A stretch of 60,936 bases of DNA. Source: UMGS755 sp045590535 (GTDB lineage Bacteria > Bacillota > Clostridia > UBA1381 > UBA9506). The notes under the pieces were generated by a model. The model searched no databases, was not told where the DNA came from, and was given only the letters and a program-made list of their open reading frames with translations. This document shows, one piece after another, positions 1 through 8,163 of the stretch. Position numbers and translations under genes: made by a program. How positions within the stretch are numbered: position 1 is the stretch's first letter; each line of letters starts with the position of its first letter. The stretch lies in contig JAZNRE010000009.1 of the NCBI GenBank assembly GCA_045590535.1, forward strand, positions 1-60,936, in the 5' to 3' direction.

Positions 1-175
1 ATAAAGTTTGTATCTTAAACTCCCCATTACAGGGAACTTAAAATCCTAGCCAGTCATCACTGACTTATTTTTTCTCATTATCCAAAATTACTCAAAGTAA
101 TTTATTTAGAGCCTGCTCTGTTCAATTTTCAAGGTTCACAGACGCCCGCTTTTTTCTTTCCCTCTCGCAAGCGAC
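1..175 (-). other. Probable leader of an rRNA operon running off the left edge
   Basis: Read on the minus strand, this stretch contains GAACCTTGAAAATTGAACAG (about 137-118). That phrase resembles the boxA-like sequence found in Clostridia just before 16S rRNA or in the 16S-23S spacer. It is followed by a small AAATTACT/AGTAATTT hairpin and ends in ACAAACTTTAT at base 1, as 5' flanks of 16S genes often do. No rRNA sequence lies in the window, so the 16S gene is inferred to start just beyond base 1. No protein-coding gene is credible here. Confidence 0.55.
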
Positions 176-181
176 TTGTTA

Positions 182-210
182 ATTATACGACCATTCGACA
201 CAATTTGCAA
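182..210 (-). promoter_or_regulatory. Sigma-A-type promoter, leftward (rRNA operon)
   Basis: Minus-strand -35 TTGCAA (205-210), 17-bp spacer and perfect -10 TATAAT (182-187). It would drive the leader at 1-175. Bases 211-319 between this and the rightward promoter hold only AT-rich sequence. Confidence 0.6.
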
Positions 211-319
211 GCGCAAAAACGGTTAAAAAACACCGTTGTTTTAATTTATTATTTTATTTCTCGTTTTTTCTCATGTTTTCTATATTAAATCATTGTTTTT
301 CTTTGTTTTCAAATTCAGT

Positions 320-348
320 TTGACAAATTGCAAAAACAAAGGTAAAAT
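320..348 (+). promoter_or_regulatory. Sigma-A promoter of tcdA
   Basis: Perfect -35 TTGACA (320-325), 17-bp spacer, -10 TAAAAT (343-348), about 47 bp before the tcdA start. Confidence 0.75.
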
Positions 349-394
349 AGACATGTTGTGATTTAATTCTATTATATTAAGGAAGGTGAAAATA

Positions 395-1105
395 GTGACC
401 GACCGTTTTGCGCGTACCCGCATGCTTTTAGGATTATCTGCCATGAAAAAGTTAAGCGATGCGCATGTTTTACTGTTTGGCATTGGCGGCGTTGGCGGCT
501 CGGTTGCCGAGGCGCTTGTCCGTTCCGGCATTGGCGCCATTACCATTGTGGATAATGACACGGTGAATCCTTCTAATATAAACAGACAAGTCATTGCAAC
601 AGATGAAACGATGGGACTTACAAAAACAGAGGCTATGCGCAGCCGTCTTGCTTTTATCAATCCCGATTGTGCTGTCACAACACATAATCTTTTTTATTTA
701 CCAGACAGCGAAGATATTATTACCACAGATTTTGACTATGTCATTGACGCCATTGACACCGTTACAGCTAAAATTGATATAATAATGAAAGCACAGGCCT
801 TAAACATTCCCGTTATCAGTTGCATGGGAACAGGCAATAAACTGCAGCCTGAACTTTTGGAAATTACCGATATATATAAAACTTCCGTTTGCCCCCTTTG
901 CCGTGTTATGCGGGCAGAATTAAAAAAACGCGGTTGTAAAAAACTGCAGGTGGTCTACTCCCCTGAACCGCCACGCAAACCGGACCCTGCCTTTTTAGAT
1001 GAAGACACCACACAAAGAACCCCCGGCAGCGTATCCTTTGTGCCGCCGGTTGCCGGTTATTTAATTGCCTCCCGTGTGGTTCGCGATTTAATTGGCGAAG
1101 CGTAA
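395..1105 (+). CDS. tcdA: tRNA threonylcarbamoyladenosine dehydratase (TcdA/CsdL, ThiF family)
   Basis: E1-like enzyme that uses ATP to cyclise the t6A37 modification of ANN-decoding tRNAs to ct6A in the cytosol. The nucleotide-binding motif GIGGVGG lies about 30 residues in, followed by VDNDTVNPSNINRQ, the ThiF-fold ATP-contact segment, and a conserved CPLC near residue 170. Length (about 236 aa) is normal for the family. I chose GTG at 395 because AAGGAAGG (379-386) is well spaced from it; the upstream GTG at 386 overlaps that ribosome-binding site. It has its own promoter and sits 49 bp before the topoisomerase gene, probably co-transcribed with it. ThiF/MoeB relatives are the alternative, but no thiamine or molybdopterin genes are nearby. 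Confidence 0.88.
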   Translation: MTDRFARTRMLLGLSAMKKLSDAHVLLFGIGGVGGSVAEALVRSGIGAITIVDNDTVNPSNINRQVIATDETMGLTKTEAMRSRLAFINPDCAVTTHNLFYLPDSEDIITTDFDYVIDAIDTVTAKIDIIMKAQALNIPVISCMGTGNKLQPELLEITDIYKTSVCPLCRVMRAELKKRGCKKLQVVYSPEPPRKPDPAFLDEDTTQRTPGSVSFVPPVAGYLIASRVVRDLIGEA

Positions 1106-1154
1106 AACAGCAAACCTTACTTTTTGAAATAATATCAGAACAAAGGAGAACCTC

Positions 1155-3335
1155 ATGAGTCACGAAAATTACATTGAGCAAAATATTGTCCAGGCGCTTG
1201 AAACAAACTATATGCCTTATGCCATGAGTGTCATCATTTCCCGTGCCATTCCGGAAATTGACGGCTTTAAACCGGCTCACCGCAAGCTTTTATACACCAT
1301 GTATAAAATGAACTTAATCAATGGCCCCCGCACCAAGTCTTCGAATGTTGTGGGACAGACCATGAAGCTGAACCCCCACGGTGATATGGCCATTTATGAG
1401 ACTATGGTTCGTTTAACAAAGGGTAACGGCGCCCTTTTGCACCCCTTTGTGGATTCAAAAGGTAACTTTGGTAAACAGCAATCCAGGGATATGGCTTTTG
1501 CCGCTCCCCGATATACCGAGGTTAAATTAGACTCTCTTTGTAATGATATTTTTGGCGATATTGATAAAAACACGGTTGATTTTGTAGATAACTATGATGG
1601 CGAATTAAAAGAGCCCGTGCTGCTGCCCACAGCATTTCCCAACATTTTGGTTAATCCTAACCAGGGTATCGCTGTTGGTATGGCATCCAACATCTGCTCC
1701 TTTAATTTAAAAGAAGTCTGCCAGACGACCATTGCCTATTTGAAGGATGCAAACTGCAATCTTTCTGACACTTTAATTGCTCCCGATTTTTCCACCGGCG
1801 GTCAGCTGATATACAACGCCGAAGAAATCAATGCCATTTATGAAACCGGCCGCGGTAGTTTTAAGGTTCGTTCAAAATATCGCTATGATAAGAAAAATTC
1901 TTGCATTGAAATTTACGAAATTCCCTACACCACCACCGTGGAAGCCATTATGGATAAAATAATTGAGCTTGTTAAGCAGGGAAAAATTCGTGAAATTGCC
2001 GACATGCGTGACGAAACCGATTTATCCGGTCTTAAGCTGACCCTGGATTTAAAGCGTGGCACCGACCCTGAAAAGTTGATGCTTCGCCTCTTCCGTCAAA
2101 CACCTTTAGAAGATTCCTTTAGCTGTAACTTTAACATTTTGATTGACGGAAAACCAAGGGTTATGGGCATTCGTGAAATTTTGAAGGAGTGGACAAACTT
2201 CCGTCTTTCCTGCATTCGCCGTCGTTTAGAGTTTGACCTTGATAAGAAAAATCATCGTCTGCATTTGTTGCAGGGTCTTGAAAAAATTCTGCTGGATATT
2301 GATAAAGCGGTTAAAATCATTCGCGAAACCAAAACAGAGGCTGAGGTTGTTCCCAACTTAATGGCTGGCTTTATGATTGACAACATTCAGGCCGAATTCA
2401 TTGCCGAAATCAAATTGCGCCATTTAAATAAAGAATATATTTTAAAACGGTTAGAAGACATTGAAGTTTTAAAATCGGAAATTGCTGATATTCAGTCTAC
2501 CCTGGCTAGCAATCTTGCCATGAAAAAGCTTATCATTTCGGAACTGACCTCTTTAATGAAAAAATATGGCAAGGACCGCTTAACCGAAATCATTCAAAGC
2601 GAAGATGCCGTTCTGCCTGAGGCTGATTCTTTCATTGAAGACTATAATGTCAAGCTGTTTTTAACCGAACAGAACTATTTGAAAAAAATCACTCTGGTTT
2701 CTCTGCGAGCAAGCTCTGACCAAAAGCTGAAAGAAGACGACCGCATGATTTGCGAATGGGAAGCTTCAAACAAAGACGAGCTTTTATTCTTTAGCAGCAA
2801 GCAGAACTGTTATAAAATGAAGGCTTATGACATCCCCGATACCAAAGCCAGTGCTTTGGGTGAATATCTGCCGAATTTATTAGGTATGGAAGCTGATGAA
2901 AAGATTTTATACATGGCGGTTACTGAAAAATATGAAGGCTTTATGCTGTTTGCTTTTGAAAATGGTAAAATTGCCAAAGTGCCCCTTAACAGTTACGAAA
3001 CCAAAACCAACCGCAAAAAGCTGGCAAATGCTTATTATGAAAAAGCGGTTCTTGCCGACATTCGCTTCTTAATGCAAGATACGGAACTCATTGCCATGAG
3101 TGACATTAACAAAGTCCTGGTGTTTGACACGGCGAAGATCCCTGTGAAATCAACCAGAAGTTCCCAGGGTGTTCAGGTGCTCACCCCGAAAAAAGGCAGC
3201 ATTTTAGCCAAGATTTGCGCCTTAGATGAAGTGGCTTTTTCTGACTTTGAATATTACAGAACACGAAATCTACCTGCCCGCGGAGCATACCTAAAGCCCG
3301 AAGATGCTCCGGGACAACAATTAACACTTTTATAA
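1155..3335 (+). CDS. parC: Type IIA DNA topoisomerase subunit A (topoisomerase IV-like ParC)
   Basis: Breakage-reunion subunit of a GyrA/ParC-type topoisomerase, 726 aa. The winged-helix core is N-terminal and the catalytic tyrosine is Y120 in AAPRYTE, the same number as in E. coli ParC. The QRDR-equivalent loop reads NPHGDMAIYE, so the Ser83 (GyrA) position is Met78 and the Asp87 position is Glu82. No gyrase box (QRRGGKG-like) is visible in the C-terminal third, which argues for topoisomerase IV or a decatenase rather than gyrase. No B subunit gene lies in the window, although parE commonly neighbours parC. Start ATG has AAAGGAG upstream. A strong terminator follows the stop. The family is certain; ParC rather than GyrA is inference. 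Confidence 0.88.
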   Translation: MSHENYIEQNIVQALETNYMPYAMSVIISRAIPEIDGFKPAHRKLLYTMYKMNLINGPRTKSSNVVGQTMKLNPHGDMAIYETMVRLTKGNGALLHPFVDSKGNFGKQQSRDMAFAAPRYTEVKLDSLCNDIFGDIDKNTVDFVDNYDGELKEPVLLPTAFPNILVNPNQGIAVGMASNICSFNLKEVCQTTIAYLKDANCNLSDTLIAPDFSTGGQLIYNAEEINAIYETGRGSFKVRSKYRYDKKNSCIEIYEIPYTTTVEAIMDKIIELVKQGKIREIADMRDETDLSGLKLTLDLKRGTDPEKLMLRLFRQTPLEDSFSCNFNILIDGKPRVMGIREILKEWTNFRLSCIRRRLEFDLDKKNHRLHLLQGLEKILLDIDKAVKIIRETKTEAEVVPNLMAGFMIDNIQAEFIAEIKLRHLNKEYILKRLEDIEVLKSEIADIQSTLASNLAMKKLIISELTSLMKKYGKDRLTEIIQSEDAVLPEADSFIEDYNVKLFLTEQNYLKKITLVSLRASSDQKLKEDDRMICEWEASNKDELLFFSSKQNCYKMKAYDIPDTKASALGEYLPNLLGMEADEKILYMAVTEKYEGFMLFAFENGKIAKVPLNSYETKTNRKKLANAYYEKAVLADIRFLMQDTELIAMSDINKVLVFDTAKIPVKSTRSSQGVQVLTPKKGSILAKICALDEVAFSDFEYYRTRNLPARGAYLKPEDAPGQQLTLL

Positions 3336-3362
3336 CACATAATGTGAAATAATTGACTCCAT

Positions 3363-3398
3363 CCCCTGTTGCAATTGCAGCAGGGGATTTTTGATTTA
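3363..3398 (+). terminator. Intrinsic terminator after the topoisomerase gene
   Basis: CCCCTGTTGC/GCAGCAGGGG, a 10-bp stem with one G-U pair and an AATT loop, followed by a T-rich run. Confidence 0.8.
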
Positions 3399-3432
3399 TT
3401 TTTAGTAAAAGGTAAATTTTTGTCTGTTTTTC

Positions 3433-3460
3433 ACCTTTTTTCTTCCTATTGCATAGTATA
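3433..3460 (+). promoter_or_regulatory. Possible mother-cell sigma (E/K) promoter of cotJABC
   Basis: CATAGTATA (3452-3460) fits the -10 pattern CATANNNTA of mother-cell sigma factors. An AC dinucleotide lies 17 bp upstream (3433-3434). The -35 element is short and could be chance, but cotJ operons are sporulation-controlled, and the same arrangement occurs before the gene at 36768. Confidence 0.4.
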
Positions 3461-3503
3461 AAGCAGGGATACCCATTAAAACAGAAAGGATGAACGCAGG
3501 CTT

Positions 3504-3662
3504 ATGAAAGAACAAAACTTAATCTTTGAACGGGTGGGATATGCCTATGTTCCCATTCAGTCTTTCGGTGAAACATACTCGCCGGAAGAAGGTTTAGAGC
3601 GAGGCACCATCTTTCCTGAACTCGATCTGCCCATAACCGTTTATGGACCTTTGGTTAAATAA
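3504..3662 (+). CDS. cotJA: Spore coat-associated protein CotJA
   Basis: A 52-aa protein, too short for many gene callers. Its core (YVPIQSFGETYSPEEGLERG followed by TIFPELDLPI) matches the CotJA family pattern of an aromatic N-terminus and an S-P-E/K-E-x-L-x-x-G-T-x-x-P block. First gene of cotJABC and 12 bp before cotJB. The start ATG 3504 is the only in-frame start that preserves the family N-terminus; its ribosome-binding site (GCAGG) is weak. An earlier ATG at 3490 hits a stop after five codons. It probably associates with the coat or with CotJC during spore formation. Confidence 0.8.
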   Translation: MKEQNLIFERVGYAYVPIQSFGETYSPEEGLERGTIFPELDLPITVYGPLVK

Positions 3663-3674
3663 AGGAGGAAAATC

Positions 3675-3932
3675 ATGACAAATTATGACAAAAACAGGAG
3701 TCATGTTCTTCAGCAAATCATGTCTTTAGACTTTGCACGCAACGAACTGGTCCTGTTTTTAGACACACACCCCAACTGCACAAAAGCATTGCATGAATAT
3801 CACAAAATCACACCTATGCTTACCGAACTCAGACAATACTATAAAGAAAACTTTGGTCCCTTAACGCCGGCTGAAGTAACATCCACTACCGAATGGACCT
3901 GGGTTAACTGCCCATGGCCATGGGAAAATTAA
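3675..3932 (+). CDS. cotJB: Spore coat protein CotJB
   Basis: 85 aa, with the family pattern of an N-terminal helix (SLDFARNELVLFLDTHPNC), a central YHK segment, and a Pro/Trp-rich end (TWVNCPWPWEN) typical of CotJB. AAAGGAGG precedes ATG 3675. It lies between cotJA and cotJC with spacers of under 20 bp, so the three are one operon. In Bacillus, CotJB is a small inner-coat component needed with CotJC; its biochemical role is not known. Confidence 0.9.
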   Translation: MTNYDKNRSHVLQQIMSLDFARNELVLFLDTHPNCTKALHEYHKITPMLTELRQYYKENFGPLTPAEVTSTTEWTWVNCPWPWEN

Positions 3933-3949
3933 AGGAGGACCATTGATTT

Positions 3950-4534
3950 ATGTGGCAATATGAAAAAAAATTGCAATTCCCCATCAACATCAAACGCCCA
4001 AACCCCGCCCTTGCTAATTACATTATTAGTCAATATGGCGGACCGGATGGCGAAATGGGTGCTTCCATGCGATATCTGTCCCAGCGATATTCCATGCAGG
4101 ACGATGTGGCTAAAGCTCTGTTAACAGATATTGGCACAGAAGAACTTGCCCATCTTGAAATGGTGGGTACTTTGGTGCATCAGCTGACAAAGAATGCAAC
4201 AACGGGCGAAATTGAAAACAGTCCCCTAGCATTATATTATGTGGATCACGGTAAAGGTGTTTGGCCTGTTTCGGCAAGCGGTCAGCCCTTTACTTCTATG
4301 AGTTTTGCCGTTAAAGGCGACCCCATTACCGATTTAATGGAAGATTTAGCCGCCGAACAAAAAGCACGCACCACCTATGATAATATATTAAGATTGTCTG
4401 ATGACCCGGATGTCAACCGCGTTATTGCCTATTTGAGAGAGCGTGAAATTGTCCACTTCCAGCGCTTTGGCGAAGCCCTTGACAGAGTGCAGTCAAAAGC
4501 TTGTGAAAAGAATAAATATTATATGATGCCATAG
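3950..4534 (+). CDS. cotJC: Spore coat manganese catalase CotJC
   Basis: Four-helix-bundle di-manganese catalase fold, 194 aa. The metal-ligand pattern is visible: E35 (GEMGASMRY), E65xxH68 (TEELAHLE), E136 (AAEQKA), E166xxH169 (EREIVHF). These positions match those of true Mn catalases, so catalatic activity (2 H2O2 to O2 and water) is plausible in the coat. Last gene of cotJABC, with AAAGGAGG before the start and a strong terminator after the stop. A paralogue (222 aa) lies at 50032-50700. Confidence 0.92.
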   Translation: MWQYEKKLQFPINIKRPNPALANYIISQYGGPDGEMGASMRYLSQRYSMQDDVAKALLTDIGTEELAHLEMVGTLVHQLTKNATTGEIENSPLALYYVDHGKGVWPVSASGQPFTSMSFAVKGDPITDLMEDLAAEQKARTTYDNILRLSDDPDVNRVIAYLREREIVHFQRFGEALDRVQSKACEKNKYYMMP

Positions 4535-4553
4535 AAAACCAAAACCCCTAACT

Positions 4554-4592
4554 GCCCTCGGTAGAGCCGAGGGCGGTTTTATTATTTATAAA
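4554..4592 (+). terminator. Terminator after cotJC
   Basis: GCCCTCGG/CCGAGGGC stem with a TAGAG loop, then GGTTTTATTATTT. Confidence 0.85.
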
Positions 4593-4681
4593 AATATTTG
4601 TCTTCCACGCCATGTCAGACAAAACTATATTCCCTCTCATTGCATAAGTTATAATCACCTCAATTTTAGTCAAAATTGGTA

Positions 4682-4710
4682 TAGACACATGGTGCATTTT
4701 GTGATATAAT
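4682..4710 (+). promoter_or_regulatory. Sigma-A promoter of upp
   Basis: -35 TAGACA (4682-4687), 17-bp spacer, perfect -10 TATAAT (4705-4710). Confidence 0.65.
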
Positions 4711-4753
4711 TTTGATAAATATCAAATTATGTAATAATTTCAGGAGGGAAATC

Positions 4754-5392
4754 ATGTTAAATTATGACAATCTTATGGTTATGACACATCCCCTTATCCA
4801 GCATAAAATCACCCTGCTTCGTGATAAAAACACAGGTTCTAAGCAGTTTCGTGAATTGGTTGAAGAAATTGCCATCTTAATTGCTTTTGAAGCAACAAGA
4901 GATCTGCCCCTTTGCGATGCAAAAGTTTCAACCCCCATTTGCGATACGGTTTCAAAGGTGATTGACGGAAAAAAACTGGCCATTATCCCCATTTTAAGAG
5001 CCGGGCTTGGTATGGTAAACGGCATTTTATCACTCATGCCTTCTGCCAAGGTTGGTCACATTGGTCTTTTTAGAAACGAAGAAACCTTAGAGCCAGTTAA
5101 ATATTACTTCAAGGTTCCCAAAGAAATTGACTCCAGAGAGGTCGTTGTTGTAGACCCCATGCTGGCCACCGGTGGCAGTGCCGTTGCAGCCATTGACTTC
5201 TTGAAAGAAGCCGGCGCTAAAGATATTAAATTTATGTGCATCATCGCTGCACCCGAAGGTGTTAAAACCCTTTGCGAAGCCCACCCTGATGTTAAGGTTT
5301 ATTGCGGCATTGTTGATGAAAAATTAAACGAAAACGGTTATATTGTTCCCGGCTTGGGCGATGCCGGCGACAGAATTTTTGGCACAAAATAA
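4754..5392 (+). CDS. upp: Uracil phosphoribosyltransferase
   Basis: Converts uracil and PRPP to UMP (pyrimidine salvage, cytosol). The PRPP-binding loop VVVDPMLATGGSAVAA is intact and the C-terminal PGLGDAGDR matches the uracil-binding end of the family. Length is 212 aa, normal. The start is ATG 4754, because AGGAGGG (4742-4748) lies six bases upstream and the family N-terminus begins near here; an upstream in-frame start at 4712 would add 14 atypical residues. The next gene is the uracil permease, with its own promoter, so uptake and salvage sit side by side. Confidence 0.95.
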   Translation: MLNYDNLMVMTHPLIQHKITLLRDKNTGSKQFRELVEEIAILIAFEATRDLPLCDAKVSTPICDTVSKVIDGKKLAIIPILRAGLGMVNGILSLMPSAKVGHIGLFRNEETLEPVKYYFKVPKEIDSREVVVVDPMLATGGSAVAAIDFLKEAGAKDIKFMCIIAAPEGVKTLCEAHPDVKVYCGIVDEKLNENGYIVPGLGDAGDRIFGTK

Positions 5393-5438
5393 GCTTTTTA
5401 TCCAATGTTGTTTTGATAATTTAATAAGAATTTTTATA

Positions 5439-5476
5439 ATAAGGCTTTCACAGGTTGAAAGCCTTATTTTTATTTA
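5439..5476 (+). terminator. Terminator after upp
   Basis: ATAAGGCTTTCA/TGAAAGCCTTAT perfect 12-bp stem, then TTTTTATTT. Confidence 0.88.
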
Positions 5477-5517
5477 TTCATAGGCCGACAAATAATTCGA
5501 CATTTTTCAAAAAAATA

Positions 5518-5546
5518 TTTACAAAATATTCATAATATGATATACT
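5518..5546 (+). promoter_or_regulatory. Sigma-A promoter of uraA
   Basis: -35 TTTACA (5518-5523), 17 bp, -10 TATACT (5541-5546). The roughly 60-base leader shows no recognisable PyrR-type antiterminator. Confidence 0.6.
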
Positions 5547-5615
5547 TAAAACGATAGGTTTTTTGTAATATTTAACACAAAAAGCCAAAAATTTTATTAC
5601 AAAGGAGATATATTC

Positions 5616-6974
5616 ATGAAACTCATCTACAATGTAGACGACAAACCCAAGTTCGGGCAGCTGATTGTTTTTGCTATTCAGCAGTTGCTCGCAATCATGA
5701 CTGCAACTTTGGTCGTTCCTGTTATCATTGGTAACGGCATGAGCCCTGCAGCCGCTCTCTTTGGCGCCGGTGTCGGCACACTTATTTATGTGCTTTGCAC
5801 CAAAGCGAAAAGTCCTGTTTTCCTGGGTTCTTCTTTTGCCTTCATTGGCTCAATGCTGGCTGCCTTTGCCGGCGGTGTTTCTATGTCTCTTGGTTATCTT
5901 GGTTTAATTATCGGTGCTATTTTTGCTGGTCTTGTTTATGTTGTCATTGCTATCATCGTTAAATTAGCAGGTGTTAACTGGATCAACAAACTGATGCCCG
6001 CTATTGTAATTGGTCCCACCGTTGCCATCATCGGTCTTTCTCTGGCAGGCAATGCCATTGGCGACCTTCAAAAAGGTATGGTTGTTTTAGCCGACGGTGC
6101 GCAAGCTGCTTCTCCCCTTATCTGCGTTCTCTGCGGTATCATCACCCTGCTTGTTACCATCATCTGCTCAACCTATGGTAAGAAAATGGTTCGCCTGATT
6201 CCCTTTATCCTTGGTATTTTAGCAGGCTATGCCGTTTCCGTCATTTTCACCATCATTGGTAACATTGCTGATGTTGACGCTTTAAAAGTTATTAGTTTTG
6301 CTCCTTTTGCTGCACTGGTTGAAAACGGCGTAAACCTCAGCACCTTTATTACCGTTCCTGAATTTACTTTTGTAACTGCATTCAAAGGCGTTGGCGAATT
6401 GAACGCTGCTTACATCGGCAGCATCGCTGTTGCTTACATCCCCGTTGCATTTGTTGTTTTTGCTGAGCACATTGCTGACCATAAAAACATCTCATCCATT
6501 ATCGAAAAAGACCTGCTCACAGATCCCGGTCTCCACAGAACTCTCTTGGGTGACGGTATCGGCTCTATGTTTGGTGCTCTCTTCGGTGGTTGCCCCAACA
6601 CTACTTATGGCGAATCTGTTGGTTGTGTTGCCATCACAGGCAACGCCTCTGTTGTAACCATTATCACCGCAGCTATCGGCGCTATCTTAGTTGCTTTCAT
6701 TGCACCTTTTGTAGCCTTTGTTAACTCCATCCCCTCTTGCGTAATGGGTGGCGTTTGCATGGCCCTTTATGGCTTCATTGCAGTAAGCGGTTTGAGAATG
6801 TTCAAGCATGTCGACTTGGATGATAACAGAAACCTCTTTGTTGTCAGCGTAATCCTCATCGCCGGTATCGGTGGTCTTACTCTTAACTTCGGCAAAGTAA
6901 CCCTCACCGCCATTGCTTCTGCTTTAATTCTTGGCATCATCACTAACCTGGTTCTTTCCAAGAAAGCTGAATAA
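5616..6974 (+). CDS. uraA: Uracil permease (NCS2 family)
   Basis: Proton-coupled uracil importer of the NCS2/UraA family, 452 aa, with about 14 hydrophobic segments. Recognisable elements include GQLIVFAIQQLLAIMTAT at the start, FAEHIADHKNIS (the acidic residue in helix 8 that contacts uracil) and GGCPNTTYGESVG in the helix 10 region. AAGGAGATATATTC precedes the ATG. It follows upp and fits a pyrimidine-salvage role. Xanthine permeases of the same superfamily are less likely given the motif form and the neighbour. Confidence 0.93.
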   Translation: MKLIYNVDDKPKFGQLIVFAIQQLLAIMTATLVVPVIIGNGMSPAAALFGAGVGTLIYVLCTKAKSPVFLGSSFAFIGSMLAAFAGGVSMSLGYLGLIIGAIFAGLVYVVIAIIVKLAGVNWINKLMPAIVIGPTVAIIGLSLAGNAIGDLQKGMVVLADGAQAASPLICVLCGIITLLVTIICSTYGKKMVRLIPFILGILAGYAVSVIFTIIGNIADVDALKVISFAPFAALVENGVNLSTFITVPEFTFVTAFKGVGELNAAYIGSIAVAYIPVAFVVFAEHIADHKNISSIIEKDLLTDPGLHRTLLGDGIGSMFGALFGGCPNTTYGESVGCVAITGNASVVTIITAAIGAILVAFIAPFVAFVNSIPSCVMGGVCMALYGFIAVSGLRMFKHVDLDDNRNLFVVSVILIAGIGGLTLNFGKVTLTAIASALILGIITNLVLSKKAE

Positions 6975-6986
6975 TTATTTTCAATT

Positions 6987-7035
6987 AACAAACAAAAGGA
7001 GCTGCAATTCATCATTGCAGCGCCCTTTGTTTGTC
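6987..7035. terminator. Bidirectional terminator between uraA and the AraC gene
   Basis: ACAAACAAAAGG...GCTGCAAT paired with ATTGCAGC...CCTTTGTTTGT around a short loop. It has T-rich ends on both strands and serves two convergent genes. Confidence 0.7.
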
Positions 7036-7047
7036 TTAAAACGAAAA

Positions 7048-7953
7048 CTATTCTAAATTCATTCGTTCCTGTTTTTTCTTTTGACGATACCTAAGGGGTG
7101 TCATTTGTGTGTATTTTCTGAAAATATCATTAAACCGTTGCTGGCTGGAAAAGCCAACCGAACGGGCCACATCGGCAATACGCAAATCGGTGTTTGCAAG
7201 AAGTGCCTTGGCCTCTTCAACTCTTATTTTTAAAATATAGCTTTTGGGGCTGATGCCAAATTTATCCTTAAAGGAATGAGCAAAATAACTGTCAGAAAGA
7301 TAAATATATTTTGCCACCTGCGATAAAGTCAATTCTTTTGCATAGTTATTATCAATATACTCTTTGGCAATGTTTAAAAGCTCATGAAGTTTTAAGTTGC
7401 GGTTTTTGGCGCTTTGCTCCCACTCTTGCTTTAAGGTGCGGGATAAAAGAACAAACAGCTCCATAATCAGCAGGCAGCTTAAAAAATCACCCCAAACCTG
7501 AAACTTAAGTCTTTCCCGCAAAATCCGGTTCATCACATAAACAATGTCGTTCTTCTTGCCCAGTTTTAAATAAAGATAGGCACCGGTGGACTCATCCTCA
7601 ATATAGTCCATAAAATCGTTTAAAGAGGCATGGCTGCCGCCGGTATCTTTTTTACCTTTTAACTGAAAATGCAACACAATCAGCTCACAGCTTTCGGTGC
7701 TGACAATGAACTTGTGGGACTTTTGAGGTTTGATGATGACCACAGAATTGGGAACAACCTGCACATCAATGCCATCAATCACAAAGGTTGCCGTTCCTTT
7801 TTTTATATAAACCATTTCATAATAATCATGCTTGCCAAGCGTTGCGCTCCAGCTGGTGTCATGAATTTTTTCAATGGCTTTAACTACCGCCGGCATGTAA
7901 TTGAGCTTTTCAATTAAATCATTCCAGGCTTTTGGAAGCTGTCCCTCTGTCAT
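7048..7953 (-). CDS. AraC-family transcriptional regulator with N-terminal cupin
   Basis: 301 aa. The N-terminal half (about residues 25-110) is a cupin-like sensor (GKHDYYEMVYIKKGTATFVIDG...VIIKPQKSHKF). The last 100 residues hold two helix-turn-helix motifs (LSQVAKYIYLSDSYFAHSFK and IADVARSVGFSSQQRFNDIFRK), ending in the family signature TPLRYRQ. GGGAGGG precedes the start. The gene stands alone between uraA (convergent) and rodA (divergent), with no sugar-utilisation genes adjacent, so its targets cannot be inferred. Sugar or polyol effectors are usual for this class, but nothing here shows one. Confidence 0.85.
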   Translation of the reverse strand: MTEGQLPKAWNDLIEKLNYMPAVVKAIEKIHDTSWSATLGKHDYYEMVYIKKGTATFVIDGIDVQVVPNSVVIIKPQKSHKFIVSTESCELIVLHFQLKGKKDTGGSHASLNDFMDYIEDESTGAYLYLKLGKKNDIVYVMNRILRERLKFQVWGDFLSCLLIMELFVLLSRTLKQEWEQSAKNRNLKLHELLNIAKEYIDNNYAKELTLSQVAKYIYLSDSYFAHSFKDKFGISPKSYILKIRVEEAKALLANTDLRIADVARSVGFSSQQRFNDIFRKYTQMTPLRYRQKKKQERMNLE

Positions 7954-8063
7954 GCCTTTCCCTCCCTTTTTGCACGGAATTTGTTTTCTGTATTATTTTA
8001 TCATATTGTTAAAACAAAGTCCATACATATTTATAATTTTTTGCACAAAAAGAGAAAAATATC

Positions 8064-8092
8064 TTTACCTTGGTTAAAAATGTTGATATAAT
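8064..8092 (+). promoter_or_regulatory. Sigma-A promoter of rodA
   Basis: -35 TTTACC (8064-8069), 17 bp, perfect -10 TATAAT (8087-8092). Confidence 0.6.
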
Positions 8093-8163
8093 AAAAATGA
8101 ATTAAACAAAATACATTGGCCTGCACAAAAAGTGCACGCCAAAAACGATATATGGAGCACACC

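Noticed and set aside
5547..5615. PyrR-type attenuator in the uraA leader
   Set aside because: The leader is short and shows no anti-antiterminator stem or second terminator.
8119..8141. GGC.TGCAC/GTGCA.GCC inverted repeat before rodA
   Set aside because: Only five to eight pairs with gaps, no partner site elsewhere; likely chance.
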